Shown here in pieces: positions 45,373-55,804 of a DNA stretch of 64,000 bases. Below the pieces are notes generated by a model. It did no database searches. It saw only the letters and a list, made by a program, of their open reading frames with translations, and was not told the origin of the DNA. The DNA is taken from NCBI GenBank assembly GCA_047967505.1, contig CM106538.1, one strand, 5' to 3'. Numbering within the stretch: position 1 is the stretch's first letter; each line of letters begins with the position of its first letter. This DNA is from Dipteris shenzhenensis. Taxonomy: Eukaryota > Polypodiophyta > Polypodiopsida > Gleicheniales. The translations under genes were made by a program, and so were the position numbers.

Positions 45373-47195
45373 GTGATCTTTGAGGAGACCGAGCCACAGC
45401 TTGTAGAAGAGGTTCCAGAACTTCCGGCATTGCCCCCACCCAAGGTCACCATTCGAGAGGTGGAGCCGACTGAAGACCTCGAGAAGGAGGAGCATGCCAT
45501 TCCAGAGCCAGCTCCCAAGTCAATTCCATCAAAAGCACCTCCATCTGAGAAGAAGCTACCTCAATGGTATTTGAAGACGTTAGCAGACTCACGGGTCACG
45601 GACATTCTCGAGAGTAGTTTTGGAGTGCGGCGGTCTCTCAACGAAACATGAAGACTCCCTCCGTGAACTACGCTTGGTAGCTCAGCTTGTGAAGCCCCGT
45701 TCCTCCCAGGAGGCGAAGGATATTCCATAATGGCAGGAAGTCATGCAGGGAGATGGATGCCATTTTGAAAAATGACACGTGGGATTTAGTGCCCAAACCA
45801 ACCAAGCGGAAGGTCATTGGGACTAAATGAGTGTACAAGCTTAAGTTCAAGTCAGATGGGAGCTTGGACAAGTACAAAGCAAGATTGGTGGTGAAAGGCT
45901 ATGCACAATCAGAAGGACTTGACTTCGACGAGACCTTCGCCCCCACAGCTAGGATGGTGACTATTCGGACAGTCATTGCCCTGGCTGCTCATCACAGTTG
46001 GCCTATATGGACGTCAAGTCTGCATTTTTGAATGGTAACCTGGAGGAGGAGGTATATGTGGCACAGCCACCAGGATTTCAGATCCCAGGATCCCCATCAA
46101 AAGTCTGCAAACTGAAGGCCTTATACGGATTGAAACAGGCTCCCAGAGCTTGGTACCAGTGGATATATGTTTTCTTTCAGAAGATCGGGCTTCAACGGAG
46201 TCCATTAGAGGCAAATCTTTATCTCAACACAGAGGGGGATTTGCGGCTGGTATTGAATCTATATGTAGATGACCTCATCATTACTTAGGATCATATGAAG
46301 AAGATTGCTCAGGTCAAGCGACTTCTTATGGAGGAGTTCGAGATGACTGACTTAGGCATACTTCACTACTTTCTTGGGATTGAGGTGAAGCAGGGAAAGA
46401 GCAATATCTTTATTTCACAGGAGAAATATTGCAGGGAACTGCTCAAACGCTTTGAGATGGAAAATTGCAAAGCAGTAGTGACTCTCATGGAAACTGGTCT
46501 GAAGCCGAGTGTGCGTGATCCATCTCAGCCGGTTGATTCATCACTGTATCGACGCTTGGTGGGGAGTTTGTTTTACCTCACCAATACCCGATCATGTATT
46601 TCCTACGCAGTTGGATTGATGTGCCAATTCTCCGCCACACCCAAGAAGGCTCATTGGGACGCAGGTATGAGGGAAGGTACTTGAAGGGTACCTGCACCTA
46701 CGGCATCACTTATACGAGAGGCATTGAGTTGGGAGGTTTATGTGATAGTGATTGGGTAGGTGACATTGATACCTGGAGATCGACCTCTGGATATTGTTTC
46801 TTACTGTCATTAGGAGCTGTGTCATGGCTGAGTAAGAAACAACCTACTGTCGCCCTTTCATCTACAGAGACGGAGTACAGGGCTGCCTGTACAGCAGCAT
46901 GTGAAGCATTGTGGCTTAGGTGGATCTTGGAGGACATGAATGTGGCCCAAGAAGATGCGACTGTGGTTATGTGCGACAACCAGAGTTGCATAGCGATCGC
47001 CAACAACCCCGTGTTTCACGCACGGACGAAGCACATCGAGGTCCATAACCACTTTGTTCGAGAACTCATTGACGAAGAAGTCATAGAGTTGATATAGTGC
47101 CTGACCAACGACAACTTCTCAGATGTCTTCACGAAGGTGCTTCCCAAGGAGCAGATGGAACACCTCATTCGACGCATGGGGATCGGCCCATAGTT
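45373..47195 (+). pseudogene. Copia C4 reverse transcriptase and RNase H
   Basis: It runs from the linker (EETEPQLVEEVPELP) to reverse transcriptase ([77 protein letters not shown] at about 46262) and RNase H (CDSDWVGDIDTWRSTSGYCF, LSSTETEYRAACTAACEALW, MCDNQSCIAIANNPVFHART), ending DVFTKVLPKEQMEHLIRRMG. Stops include the TAA after KDIP, TGA at GTK, and TAGs after IIT and ELI. One-base frameshifts occur near 46000 and 46675. The catalytic YVDD is kept. Confidence 0.9.
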
Positions 47196-47200
47196 GTGTC

Positions 47201-47212
47201 ATTGAGAGGGGT
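47201..47212 (+). other. Polypurine tract of C4
   Basis: ATTGAGAGGGGT lies directly before the 3' LTR. Confidence 0.7.
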
Positions 47213-48477
47213 TGTTAGAAAAGTCACTGCCCCACTTGTGAGCCCTTGTTTTGAGGGGACAAGGGGGGTAGGGGACAGAGTACCAACCAGGCTGGAAACC
47301 CGCGCAGCAGAGGAGAGGGGTGCGGCCCTTCTACGCAGCATATGGAGCTGGAAATGGCGGCGCCTAGGGTCTGCATCAGCAGCCCATGTGCTGGGCACAT
47401 GGGCCCCTTTTATAGGGCTGGCCTAAGCCAGCTAACCAGGTCGGTGGAGGCCAGCCTACAAGTCGGTGCTGCAAGCAAGGTGCCGATCCCTGCTGGTCGG
47501 TTTTTACAGCCCCAAGCAGGACCTATATAAAGCCCCCTCTCCCCCCCTCATTTCTCATCACCTGCACTTACAACCTTGCACACAGTCCTTGCTATGCATG
47601 ATGGAGTTTATGGTTTTCAATCTTATGAGTGACTATCGTGAGATTGAAACTGCACTATGTTGTGTTTTTAGTAGAGGATGAGTTTGGGAATGTTCCTGGA
47701 TTCATCTAGGTATATGCTTCTGCCGTATTAGCGGACATTCAAATTTCACCTTGTGAAGTTTTCGTCCAAGTTGGCCTGCTGGTATTGCGATAATTCTTTC
47801 TATCTTAAATGGTGCGTTGCCCTATCAGCTAGATTTAGATGCTCGTTTGGGAGAGACTAAAATGAAATCATTTAGACTTCACAAGTAGTTGTAGCTTGAA
47901 TGAAGAGAATTTGGACTACTTTTTGATTGGCCTTCTCCTTTAGTGCTAGCTTTCGTCATGGCTGAGTCTGCCCTTCACCTCCGGAGTGCTGATAGAAACT
48001 CAGTATGAAGACTTTGTATAAATGGATGCTCAAGTATGTGTGGGTGTGTGGATTTGTATGTGTGAGAGCATATTTTTATACTATGGTCTACACCCACTGT
48101 TGGGCGCTGATGACGTCAGTGGGGATGTCATAGTAGCTAGTCCTTGCTACGCATGATGGAGTTTATGGTTTTCAATCTTATGAGTGACTATCGTGAGATT
48201 GAAACTGCACTATGTTGTGTTTCTAGTAGAGGATGAGTTTGGGAATGTTCCTGGATTCATCTAGGTATATACTTGCACACAGGCAAGCGCGCAGAGGGAG
48301 AGAAGTGGCTCAGCATTTGACAGCATTCTTTGGCTGTTTGTACCTGCTCACCCGTTGAGCTTTTGTCTGCCCACGATTGTGGAAGAATATATATATCTGA
48401 GTTTTTGACTATCTCTTTCTCCGTCTCTTTGAGTGTTGTATGAGCTAGATCGGGAGTGAGGTGTTAGTGATTCTACA
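47213..48477 (+). repeat. 3' LTR of Copia C4, enlarged by an insertion
   Basis: It starts TGTTAGAAAAGTCACTGCC and ends GATTCTACA. Without the insertion at 47586-48271 it is about 570 bp against 613 bp for the 5' LTR. The LTRs differ by many substitutions and several indels, so C4 is clearly older than C5. The shared TATA box CCTATATAAAG is at about 47522. Confidence 0.85.
47586..48271. mobile_element. 686-bp insertion with 132-bp terminal direct repeats
   Basis: AGTCCTTGCTAYGCATGATG begins copies at 47584-47715 and 48139-48270, which differ at only a few bases and are 555 bp apart. The block is absent from the 5' LTR. It is flanked by CTTGCACACAG at 47575-47585 and 48272-48282. It has no coding capacity and no TG...CA ends. 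A hairpin TGACGTC-AGTGGG-GATGTCA lies just before the second repeat. Confidence 0.75.
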
Positions 48478-48482
48478 TGGCG
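48478..48482. repeat. Right target-site duplication TGGCG of Copia C4
   Basis: Identical to 38320-38324. Confidence 0.85.
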
Positions 48483-49862
48483 GTCACGCAAGTTCTCTCC
48501 CGAATGCAGGCTCTTCTGGAAATGTGGATGACGAAGTGCATGCTCCTTAGATAGAACGGAATGTGCGTTCAGGCATCAGCTGTTCGAGTTCATCTCTTGT
48601 TTACCATCAGATTCCACCCATCTGTCAGTCACTTTACTGTCAGAAATTCAGAGATTTGCTGAGTATACAAGATGCACCCCTTTGCATAGAAAAAGGGGAA
48701 AACAGATGCATTTTCAGTGCTATCTGCAGCAGCCAGGTCTCAGTTTCTCCTTTGGGCAGCGGCGGCAGGATGGTCTACTTGAGAGACTAGATAGATTCTA
48801 TGTTGGAGATTGGGCCATGCATAGGGGTGGAACCACCGGTATTCTAGCAGGGACTACCCTCTCGAACCACTCCCCTATCGTTCTTCACCTAGAGCAGCCC
48901 CGTCGTGGCCTACCGTAGAGAGGGGTCCACATTCCAGATGCTTTGCTCTTGGAGGAGGAGGTTCAGCAGAGTATTACAGCTATTTGGCACCAGCCTGAGT
49001 CCCCCCCGCAGGGAGGGTGGGCCGTGTGGGCAGCTGAGGCGATTCAGCGGAGCAGTGAGGAGCTTCGCACCCATGCTATGCACCGCTATCATACTCCTCA
49101 GGAGAGAGAGAGGACTTTGCGGCGAGAGTGGGCCTCCATTGAACGTCTTCGGGAGCAGGATTCAGAGTCGCAGTGGTTAGCAGACCGGTATGAGTGCGCT
49201 CGCTTAGAGATTTAGGATACCGAGGTGAGATGGGCTGAGTACTCCTACACTCCTCTAGATCTCAGTGAGTACAACAGGGTGATAGCAGTTCTTTCAGGCC
49301 ATTGGCCCTAGATTAGCCTGCCGCACAATTGCAGAGATTGAGAGACTCTAGTGGGCAGATGCACTTGGATCTGCAAGAGATCTTGGAGCTGATCTCGAAT
49401 TTCTATCGGCGCTTATTCCAGGCCAAGGAGGGGTCCCCGCAGGTTTTGGCAGCCCGAGATTCAGTTTGGGCTCACGTTCCAGAGGTGGTCTCCCGGAGTG
49501 TGAGCAGGCAGTTGGATGCGCCTTTTTCGGATGCGGAGCTTGGGGAGGCCCTTCGGGCTCTTCCATCCTAGAAGTGCCCTGGGGAGGACGGGCTGTCCCC
49601 GGCTTTCTTTAGGTGCTTCTTGGAGTGCATTCATACCCCCCTCCGCTTGGCTTTTCAAGAGATCTTCGACTTGGGCTCTCTCCCTTCAATCCTGAGTCGT
49701 GGCTGGATATGCCTGATCGCGAAAGGGGGGGATCGTTCAGACCTGAGGCAGTGGAGACCGATCACTCTCCTTGACACTGCGTACAAGATCTTGGCCAAGG
49801 TCTTGAGCTTGCGGCTTCGCCCTCACCTAGTGGACATCATCCATGACACCCACACATGTTTG

Positions 49863-49867
49863 TCTAG
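49863..49867. repeat. Target-site duplication TCTAG of Copia C5 (left)
   Basis: Identical to 56045-56049, directly outside the C5 LTRs. Confidence 0.95.
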
Positions 49868-50106
49868 TGAGAGATTGAGAGGGAGAGAGATTTGGAGTAG
49901 GGAGTGAAGGAGACACACTCACCGTAGTCACACACCAGTGGGTGGGGATGAAACAATAAGTGGTACCTCCCCAAGTACACACACTAGTATATATATCTGT
50001 GGATAAGACTAGGGCCACTAAGTACCTAAGTACAATGTGTACTTAGTGTACTTAGTAGTACTAGAATAAAACTGTTACAAGGGTGGCCAGTGCCTTTACC
50101 CCAACA
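49868..50106 (-). repeat. 3' LTR of C5
   Basis: In minus orientation TGTTGGGGTAAAGGCACTGG...CTCTCA. It differs from 55805-56044 by one missing T (GTGGTACC against GTGTGTACC) and one T/G substitution. Confidence 0.95.
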
Positions 50107-50115
50107 ACCTCCCAC
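50107..50115 (-). other. Polypurine tract of C5
   Basis: Minus strand GTGGGAGGT directly before TGTTGGGG. Confidence 0.75.
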
Positions 50116-50194
50116 TTAAAGGCAGTGTGCCCATAAGAGAGAGTAAAGAAAAAACAGCAATATACATCATCATGTACAAGACCAATTGGTCTGC

Positions 50195-53100
50195 TTATCC
50201 TATACCCATAAGCCGTCTGCAGTGTGCAAACCGCTCAGCAGCCAATCCTTTGGTCAACAGATCTGCTGGATTGTCATCAGTGTGAACTTTCACAAGCTGA
50301 AGTTGCTTGTTCTCAAGCACCTCCCTGATAAAATGATACTTCACGTCGATGTGCTTCGTCTTTGCATGAAAAACAGGATTTCGTGCCAACTGTATGGCAC
50401 TCTGACTGTCACAATGCAACAATGGAGTATCACTAGAGTAGCCCAAATCTGCCACTAGCCGAGATAGCCATATAGCTTCCTTGCACGCCTCAGTGGCTGC
50501 AATATATTCAGCTTCTGTAGTAGACAAAGCAATGCATTGCTGCATTCTAGATACCCATGACACTGCACCTCCAGTGAAAGTGAAAACATATCCGGTAGTA
50601 GACTTCCGGGTATCAGGGTGACCGGCATAATCAGAGTCTGTATAACCCTGCACTTTTGCATCTTGACTGCCGAAACATATACACAAGTCCTGTGTACCCT
50701 TCAGGTATCTCATGACACCTTTTACTGCATTCCAATGCTTTTTGCCAGGTTTAGCCATGTATCTGCTAACCACTCCCACTGCAAACGCAATATCGGGCCT
50801 GGTTGCAACCATAGCATACATGAGACTGCCACATGCTGATGCATACGGAATCTTTGACATCTCAGCTTTTTCAGCATCTGTCTGAGGGCTGTCCAAAGCA
50901 CTGATTTTCACATAAGGAGGCAATGGAGTACCAATACTCTTCCCCCCCTCCATGTGAAATCTCTGCAAGACCTTGCCAATATATTCCTTCTGAGACAAGT
51001 ATAGCAACCGCTTTTCCCTATCCCGAAGTATCCGCATACCCAATATATGGTTGGCATCACCAAGATCTTTCATATCAAAGGTCTGGTGCAATCTCTTTTT
51101 CAAGGCATTCATCTCATTATGAGATTTTCCAGCAATTAACATGTCATCCACATACAAAATGAGGATAAGTAAACTGCCATCTGAAGCTTTCTTGGTATAC
51201 AAGCAGTGATCAATGTCACTTCTCCTGTAACCTTGGGTTCGCATGAATGTATCAAACTTATGATACCATTCCCTGGGTGCCTGCTTTAGACCATAAAGAC
51301 TTTTCTTTAGTTTGCATACAAGCTTCTCTTTGCCCTTCACTGTAAAACCCTCTGGCTGCTGCATAAAAATTTCCTCATGTAAATCACCATGAAGAAATGC
51401 TGTCTTGACATCCATTTGGACCAAGTCCATATCTGCATGTGCAACCAATGCTAATACAGTTCTGAGTGTTGTCATCTTAACAACAGGAGAGAATATCTCG
51501 TCAAAGTCAACACCATATTCCTGCTTGAACCCCTTGGCAACCAGTCTGGCTTTATGCTTTGGCTTTTCACCAGGTGTGACCTTAAGTCGATAAACCCATT
51601 TGCATGGCAGTACTTTCTTACCAGTAGGCAAGGATACCAATTCCCAAGTGCCATTCTTGTGAAGACTGTCCATTTCAGACTTCATAGCAAGATCCCATTG
51701 AATCTTGTCTGCCCTCTGCCTAGCCTCTCTGTAGCATGAAGGCTCTCCACAATCAGTGAGCATTAAATAATCAATGCCTGGAACAAATCTTTCTGGCTGC
51801 CGCGTCGGTCTGGTTGACCTTCTAACCCAAAGACCACCGTCTTGAGCTGGCTGTCCAGCCTGTTCATCACCCAGATAAGGTGGCTGTTCCATGTCTCTTG
51901 GCTGCATTTGCATGTCAGGAAGATCACCTAACTGTGCCTCATCCATTGGGATGTCTTCTGCCATAACTGGCTGTCCATTAGGATCTGCTGCAGCATCATT
52001 TAATGGCTGATTATGCTGCTGTTGTGGCTGATTTACAGCCTGTCTGTGTTGCCCATGATGCCTGTCATCATCAATAGTTACTTTTAAAGGTCCCTGCTGT
52101 ACAACAGGTTCTTTGAACATGATGGTTTCATCAAACACGACATCATTGCTGCGTATAAGCTTTCTGTTCTTGGGATCCCAAATCCTGTAGCCCATCTCAC
52201 CTTTGTCACCGTAACCTAGGAATATGCATTTAAGAGACTTTGGATCCAGTTTAGTTCTGTCCTCCCTGCGTACATGCACATACGCGACACAACCAAAGAC
52301 CCGTAGGTGTTTGTAAGACGGAGGCTTACCCGTCCATGCCTGTTCAGGCACACCACCACATAGTCTCTTGTTTGGTGACCTATTAATAAGGTGCACAGCT
52401 GTCTTTACAGCTTCAGCCCAAAATGTGTGGGGCAGTGCAGCATGTGACAACATGGATCTGACTTTCTCTTGAATGGTCCTGAACATTTTTTCAGCTGTAC
52501 CATTCTGTGGAGGATCATATGGTGCAGACAACACCCTTTGAATACCCTTTGCCTCACAGAATTCTTGAAATTCTTTGGACAAATACTCTCCACCATTGTC
52601 AGATCGTAAGGCTTTCAGTTTTTTGCCTGTCTCATTTTCGACCAGTGCAACAAACTTAGTGAAAGCCTTGAACGTATCACTCTTCTTTCTGAGAGTGTAA
52701 ACCCACACTTTGCGGGTGGCGTCATCTATGAATGACAGTATGTACTTTGAACCTCCTAAAGAGAGTGTAGGCATCTCACACACATCTGTATGTACTAGCT
52801 CCAAGAGCTGTAATTTCTGATCTGACCTTCTCTTATGAGGTATTTGTACTTGACGACCGTAGAGACAAAATTCACATTTCTTTAAATCTGAAAATTTTAG
52901 ACTCGGCAAGTAACCAAAATGAGCCAATTGCTCCATTCCCTTAATACTCATATGGCCAAGCCGGCTATGCCACAATGAAATCTTTGGCAGCTCGGTGGCA
53001 TTTACATCAGAATGTGGACAATGTCCACCATGAAGTGAATACAAAGTATCAACCTTAGGACCTTTGGCAATAGCCATTGCCCCTTTGCTGATTTTCCATT

Positions 53101-53929
53101 TCTGATTACCAAAGGTGGTATGATAACCATCGTCATCCAACAACCCTGTGGAAATCAAGTTTTTCTTCACCTCAGGAACATGCCTGACCCCTTTGAGCAT
53201 TAACTGCGGGCCATTTTCAAGAACAAGCCTGACATCACCTATGCCAATGATAGAACATGCATGGTTATCACCAAGAAAGACAACTCCCTTTTGCCCTCCT
53301 GCATATCTGACAAACAGATTTCTGTAGGATGTCACATGAAAGGAAGCACCTGAATCTATAATCCAGGAAAACATATCTGATCCATCACCAGCATGAAGTG
53401 TATGAGCCTCCAGTGAAGAGGTGAAACATATCTCACGTCCACTGTCACTGTCACTAACATAAGTAACATTCAGCTCCTCTTTTTCTTTGCCCTTAGACTT
53501 GCCTTGAGCCTTGCCTTCTTTGGCTCTCTGGTCATTCTTCTTTTGAAAACACTTTTTCTCAATATGTCCCTTCTTGCCGCAATAGTTGCATACAAGATCA
53601 CTCTTAGAGCGGGACTTGCTCCTCTCTCTTTCTTTGTCTTTTCCACGTGTTTTGGACCTGCTGCGTGCATTCAAAGCATTTGACTTCCCAATAGCATTGT
53701 TCTTTCTGTTCATCTCTTCCTGTAGAAGAGCACTCTCCACATCTGCAAATAACAGAATGGCTTTTGAGTTGCTGGTAGAAGTCCTGAATGTGTCCCATGA
53801 CTCAGGTAGAGAACATAGGATGAGTGTAGCTTTCAGCTCATCATCGAGCTTCAACCCCTGGTTGATCACCTGGCTGAATATGCTGTTAAACTCAATAATA
53901 TGAGTGGACATAGCTGTCCCCTCCTTCAT
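50195..53929 (-). CDS. Copia C5 gag (C-terminal part)-pol polyprotein, 1244 codons
   Basis: Open without interruption. In order: end of gag; CCHC knuckle CNYCGKKGHIEKKC; protease IDSGASFHV; integrase zinc finger HSRLGH...CEFC; integrase core with VHTDVCEMPT (two residues shorter than CGPMPT in C1 minus one), RSDNGGEY and NGTAEKMF, giving D-D-E intact; reverse transcriptase [12 protein letters not shown] and YVDDMLIAG; RNase H YTDSDYAGHPDTRK, TTEAEYIAATEA and CDSQSAIQLA. All catalytic residues that I can identify are present. The only break in the polyprotein is the TAG at 53954-53956 upstream. The ATG at 53927-53929 is internal to gag, not the natural start. Confidence 0.95.
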   Translation of the reverse strand: MKEGTAMSTHIIEFNSIFSQVINQGLKLDDELKATLILCSLPESWDTFRTSTSNSKAILLFADVESALLQEEMNRKNNAIGKSNALNARSRSKTRGKDKERERSKSRSKSDLVCNYCGKKGHIEKKCFQKKNDQRAKEGKAQGKSKGKEKEELNVTYVSDSDSGREICFTSSLEAHTLHAGDGSDMFSWIIDSGASFHVTSYRNLFVRYAGGQKGVVFLGDNHACSIIGIGDVRLVLENGPQLMLKGVRHVPEVKKNLISTGLLDDDGYHTTFGNQKWKISKGAMAIAKGPKVDTLYSLHGGHCPHSDVNATELPKISLWHSRLGHMSIKGMEQLAHFGYLPSLKFSDLKKCEFCLYGRQVQIPHKRRSDQKLQLLELVHTDVCEMPTLSLGGSKYILSFIDDATRKVWVYTLRKKSDTFKAFTKFVALVENETGKKLKALRSDNGGEYLSKEFQEFCEAKGIQRVLSAPYDPPQNGTAEKMFRTIQEKVRSMLSHAALPHTFWAEAVKTAVHLINRSPNKRLCGGVPEQAWTGKPPSYKHLRVFGCVAYVHVRREDRTKLDPKSLKCIFLGYGDKGEMGYRIWDPKNRKLIRSNDVVFDETIMFKEPVVQQGPLKVTIDDDRHHGQHRQAVNQPQQQHNQPLNDAAADPNGQPVMAEDIPMDEAQLGDLPDMQMQPRDMEQPPYLGDEQAGQPAQDGGLWVRRSTRPTRQPERFVPGIDYLMLTDCGEPSCYREARQRADKIQWDLAMKSEMDSLHKNGTWELVSLPTGKKVLPCKWVYRLKVTPGEKPKHKARLVAKGFKQEYGVDFDEIFSPVVKMTTLRTVLALVAHADMDLVQMDVKTAFLHGDLHEEIFMQQPEGFTVKGKEKLVCKLKKSLYGLKQAPREWYHKFDTFMRTQGYRRSDIDHCLYTKKASDGSLLILILYVDDMLIAGKSHNEMNALKKRLHQTFDMKDLGDANHILGMRILRDREKRLLYLSQKEYIGKVLQRFHMEGGKSIGTPLPPYVKISALDSPQTDAEKAEMSKIPYASACGSLMYAMVATRPDIAFAVGVVSRYMAKPGKKHWNAVKGVMRYLKGTQDLCICFGSQDAKVQGYTDSDYAGHPDTRKSTTGYVFTFTGGAVSWVSRMQQCIALSTTEAEYIAATEACKEAIWLSRLVADLGYSSDTPLLHCDSQSAIQLARNPVFHAKTKHIDVKYHFIREVLENKQLQLVKVHTDDNPADLLTKGLAAERFAHCRRLMGIG

Positions 53930-54277
53930 TTGAAGACCAACAAGCTTTTTTAGCTAGTAAGCTTTTCCCGTGGCACTTTTCTTGGCATAAGTATCCTCAA
54001 GACGTTGCCACATCTTCCACGCAGTAGGTTCATCCCTGATGCCTACAACCAGTGAATCAACAACTGTAAGCATAATGGTCGACCTGGCCAAGCCGTCCAT
54101 CTTCTCCCATTGCTCATCAGTAACGTTGGCGGGCTTAACACCCTTCTCCTTTATAGGCTTGTACTGGTCCTTCTGCATCAGCACATTGTAGCATTGTGTC
54201 CTCCATATGTCGTAATTTTTAGCTCCTTCGAGCTTCTTTATCTGAAACAAGGACGACACGTCGCTACCGGAACTCAT
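53930..54277 (-). CDS. Copia C5 gag N-terminal part, ending at a TAG
   Basis: From the ATG at 54275-54277 (MSSGSDVSSLFQIKKLEG; an upstream in-frame Met at 54308-54310 is possible) it reads NYDIWRTQCYNVLMQKDQYK and ends KSATGKAY followed by TAG at 53954-53956. The same frame continues at once with LKKLVGLQMKEGTAMSTH into the long frame, so the TAG is a single nonsense change in an otherwise open gag. C2 has coding sequence at this spot. A single read-through would give the full polyprotein; whether that happens is unknown. Confidence 0.9.
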
Positions 54278-55419
54278 AGTAAAGAAAGTAGACTCCCTGT
54301 AGGTGTGCAATTAAGCACTAGTCACTCCAAGAAAAAATTCTCCCACAGCGGAAGTACGATCAAAAGTGAACTTGGTACTGTTTCAGTGGCATAAAACCAA
54401 CTGAAAGTCTTTCTCCCACTTGCTGCAGAAACAGTGACTTTTTGACAGTCAAATTTGGTCAAACTTGCTGTTTGACAGTCCAGGACTGTCAAGAAACAGT
54501 GAATCTCTGATTTTGGATGAAAATCTCTGATTTTAGACCTCCATATGCTCCAGAAACTTCCCCCCCAACTGAATTTACAGTTTGGAAGTAAGGTGGCTCA
54601 AAAGCCCTTTGAATGCATGAAGAAAATCAGGGATGTGACCTCCAATTTGAAAAGATTGACCTTTGACCAAACACTGTAAGTCAAATTTGCACTTTCAAAG
54701 CATAGTAGTGCTCCACAAGATAGCCTGATGCATGTAGAGTGCTCCCACTTGACAAATTGCCGGTCAGGCTACAAAAGCCCCAAATTTGACTAAAGTCAAA
54801 CTTGGTCAAAATCGACCAAATCTGTACCAAATGTGATTGTACTTTCAGCAACAAGCTAAAGCATTTGTCACAAGCATAATAGCATCAAAAGCCCCTTGAA
54901 TTGGCAGCACATTCCGTGCATTGACACAGTAAATGGCATCAACTGCTACTGCTCACACAAGGCGTTTGACTGCAAATCCATTGAGTTGCATCCAACAAAG
55001 CATACACTGCAAGTATCAAGTACAGATCTGTCCAATGCATACTCTCAGTGCCACCACTGTGTACAATCATTGGCCAAGTGATAAGACCTGTCTCGACACT
55101 GTTTACGGCATTTGATAAGCCTCAGTGCGAGTGAAAGCCCTGCCCCAAGTAGAACACCTGGCTCAAATGCCAGTGGCGAAAGACAATGTTTTCCCGTGGA
55201 AAACAGATAAACAGAAAAGAAATGTTCCTCGATCTGTGGTACCCTGACTGTTGGCTGTACTTGAAAGTCAAGTACAGCAGTGCTGTACCAGATTTCGAGA
55301 GAGAAGGGGGGGGAACTGGAGCTCGACCGCGCCCAGCTGGAGCTCGACGGCGCCTTCGCCTTCGCCTCTTGCTGCTTCTGCAGCTTAGCTCGCCCGCGCC
55401 CGCGCCTTGCAGCCCTTGC

Positions 55420-55683
55420 CTGCGCCCTTGCAGCCACGCCTTTGCAGCCCTTGCCTCGCGCCTTGCAGCCCTGGCCTGCGCCGTTGCAGCCGCGCCTTCG
55501 CGCCTTGCGTGCGCCCTTGCAGCCACACCTTTGCAGCCCTTGCCTCGCGCCTTGCAGCCCTGGCCTGCGCTGTTGCAGCCGCGCCTTCGCGCCTTGCGTG
55601 CGCCCTTGCAGCCACACCTTTGCAGCCCTTGCCTCGCGCCTTGCAGCCCTGGCTTGCGCCATTGCAGCCGCGCCTTCGCGATC
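55420..55683. repeat. 89-bp GC-rich tandem repeat in the C5 leader
   Basis: About three copies; CAGCCACRCCTTTGCAGCCC begins at 55431, 55520 and 55609. The copies are nearly identical. Within each unit, CTTGCAGCC and GCGCCTTGC words recur. Confidence 0.9.
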
Positions 55684-55736
55684 CGTCCGTACGGTTGTAC
55701 GGACGACGTACGGCCGTACGGATCGGTCCGTACGGA
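55680..55736. repeat. CGTACGG palindrome cluster in the C5 leader
   Basis: It contains CGTCCGTAC-GGTT-GTACGGACG (9-bp stem), the self-complementary CGTACGGCCGTACG, and GATCCGT...ACGGATC as an outer pair. It lies 55-110 bases downstream of the primer site in the element RNA. Confidence 0.85.
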
Positions 55737-55788
55737 AGGGGTAGGCTAGGGAGAGGAGGGAGTGGAAGAGGAGGGAGAGAGAGCCCGT

Positions 55789-55803
55789 TGGCTCTGATAC
55801 CAG
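55789..55803 (-). promoter_or_regulatory. Primer binding site of C5 (initiator tRNA-Met)
   Basis: The minus strand CTGGTATCAGAGCCA lies one base from the LTR end. Confidence 0.95.
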
Positions 55804-55804
55804 T

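Larger units (their letters stand above)
48478..49867 (+). pseudogene. LINE L2, segment 2: end of endonuclease and start of reverse transcriptase
   Basis: It reads LERLDRFYVGDWAMHRG, TTLSNHSPIVLHLEQ (endonuclease C-terminus, with Asn for Asp in SDH), VHIPDALLLEEEVQQ, then EILELISNFYRRLFQAKEG, ELGEALRALPS, stop, KCPGEDGLSPAFFRCFLECI, SRGWICLIAKGGDRSDLRQW and RPITLLDTAYKILAKVLSLR. These are the linker and first reverse transcriptase blocks of a plant LINE. TAGs break it after LEI (49213) and LPS. It stops at 49867 at the Copia C5 insertion and continues at 56050. Confidence 0.85.
54278..55788 (-). other. Long structured 5' leader of C5
   Basis: A 1.5-kb leader between primer site and gag. It holds an 89-bp GC-rich tandem repeat (55420-55683), a dense CGTACGG palindrome block (55680-55736) and two neat hairpins near 55258-55291 (GTACTTGAAAGTCAAGTAC, GTACAGCAGTGCTGTAC). 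The long antisense-style open frames across the repeat come from GC-rich repetition and are not supported as genes. Confidence 0.7.

Noticed and set aside
48090-48150. Hammerhead ribozyme at CTGATGA near 48106
   Set aside because: No GAAA segment and no proper stem arrangement follow; only a simple hairpin is present.
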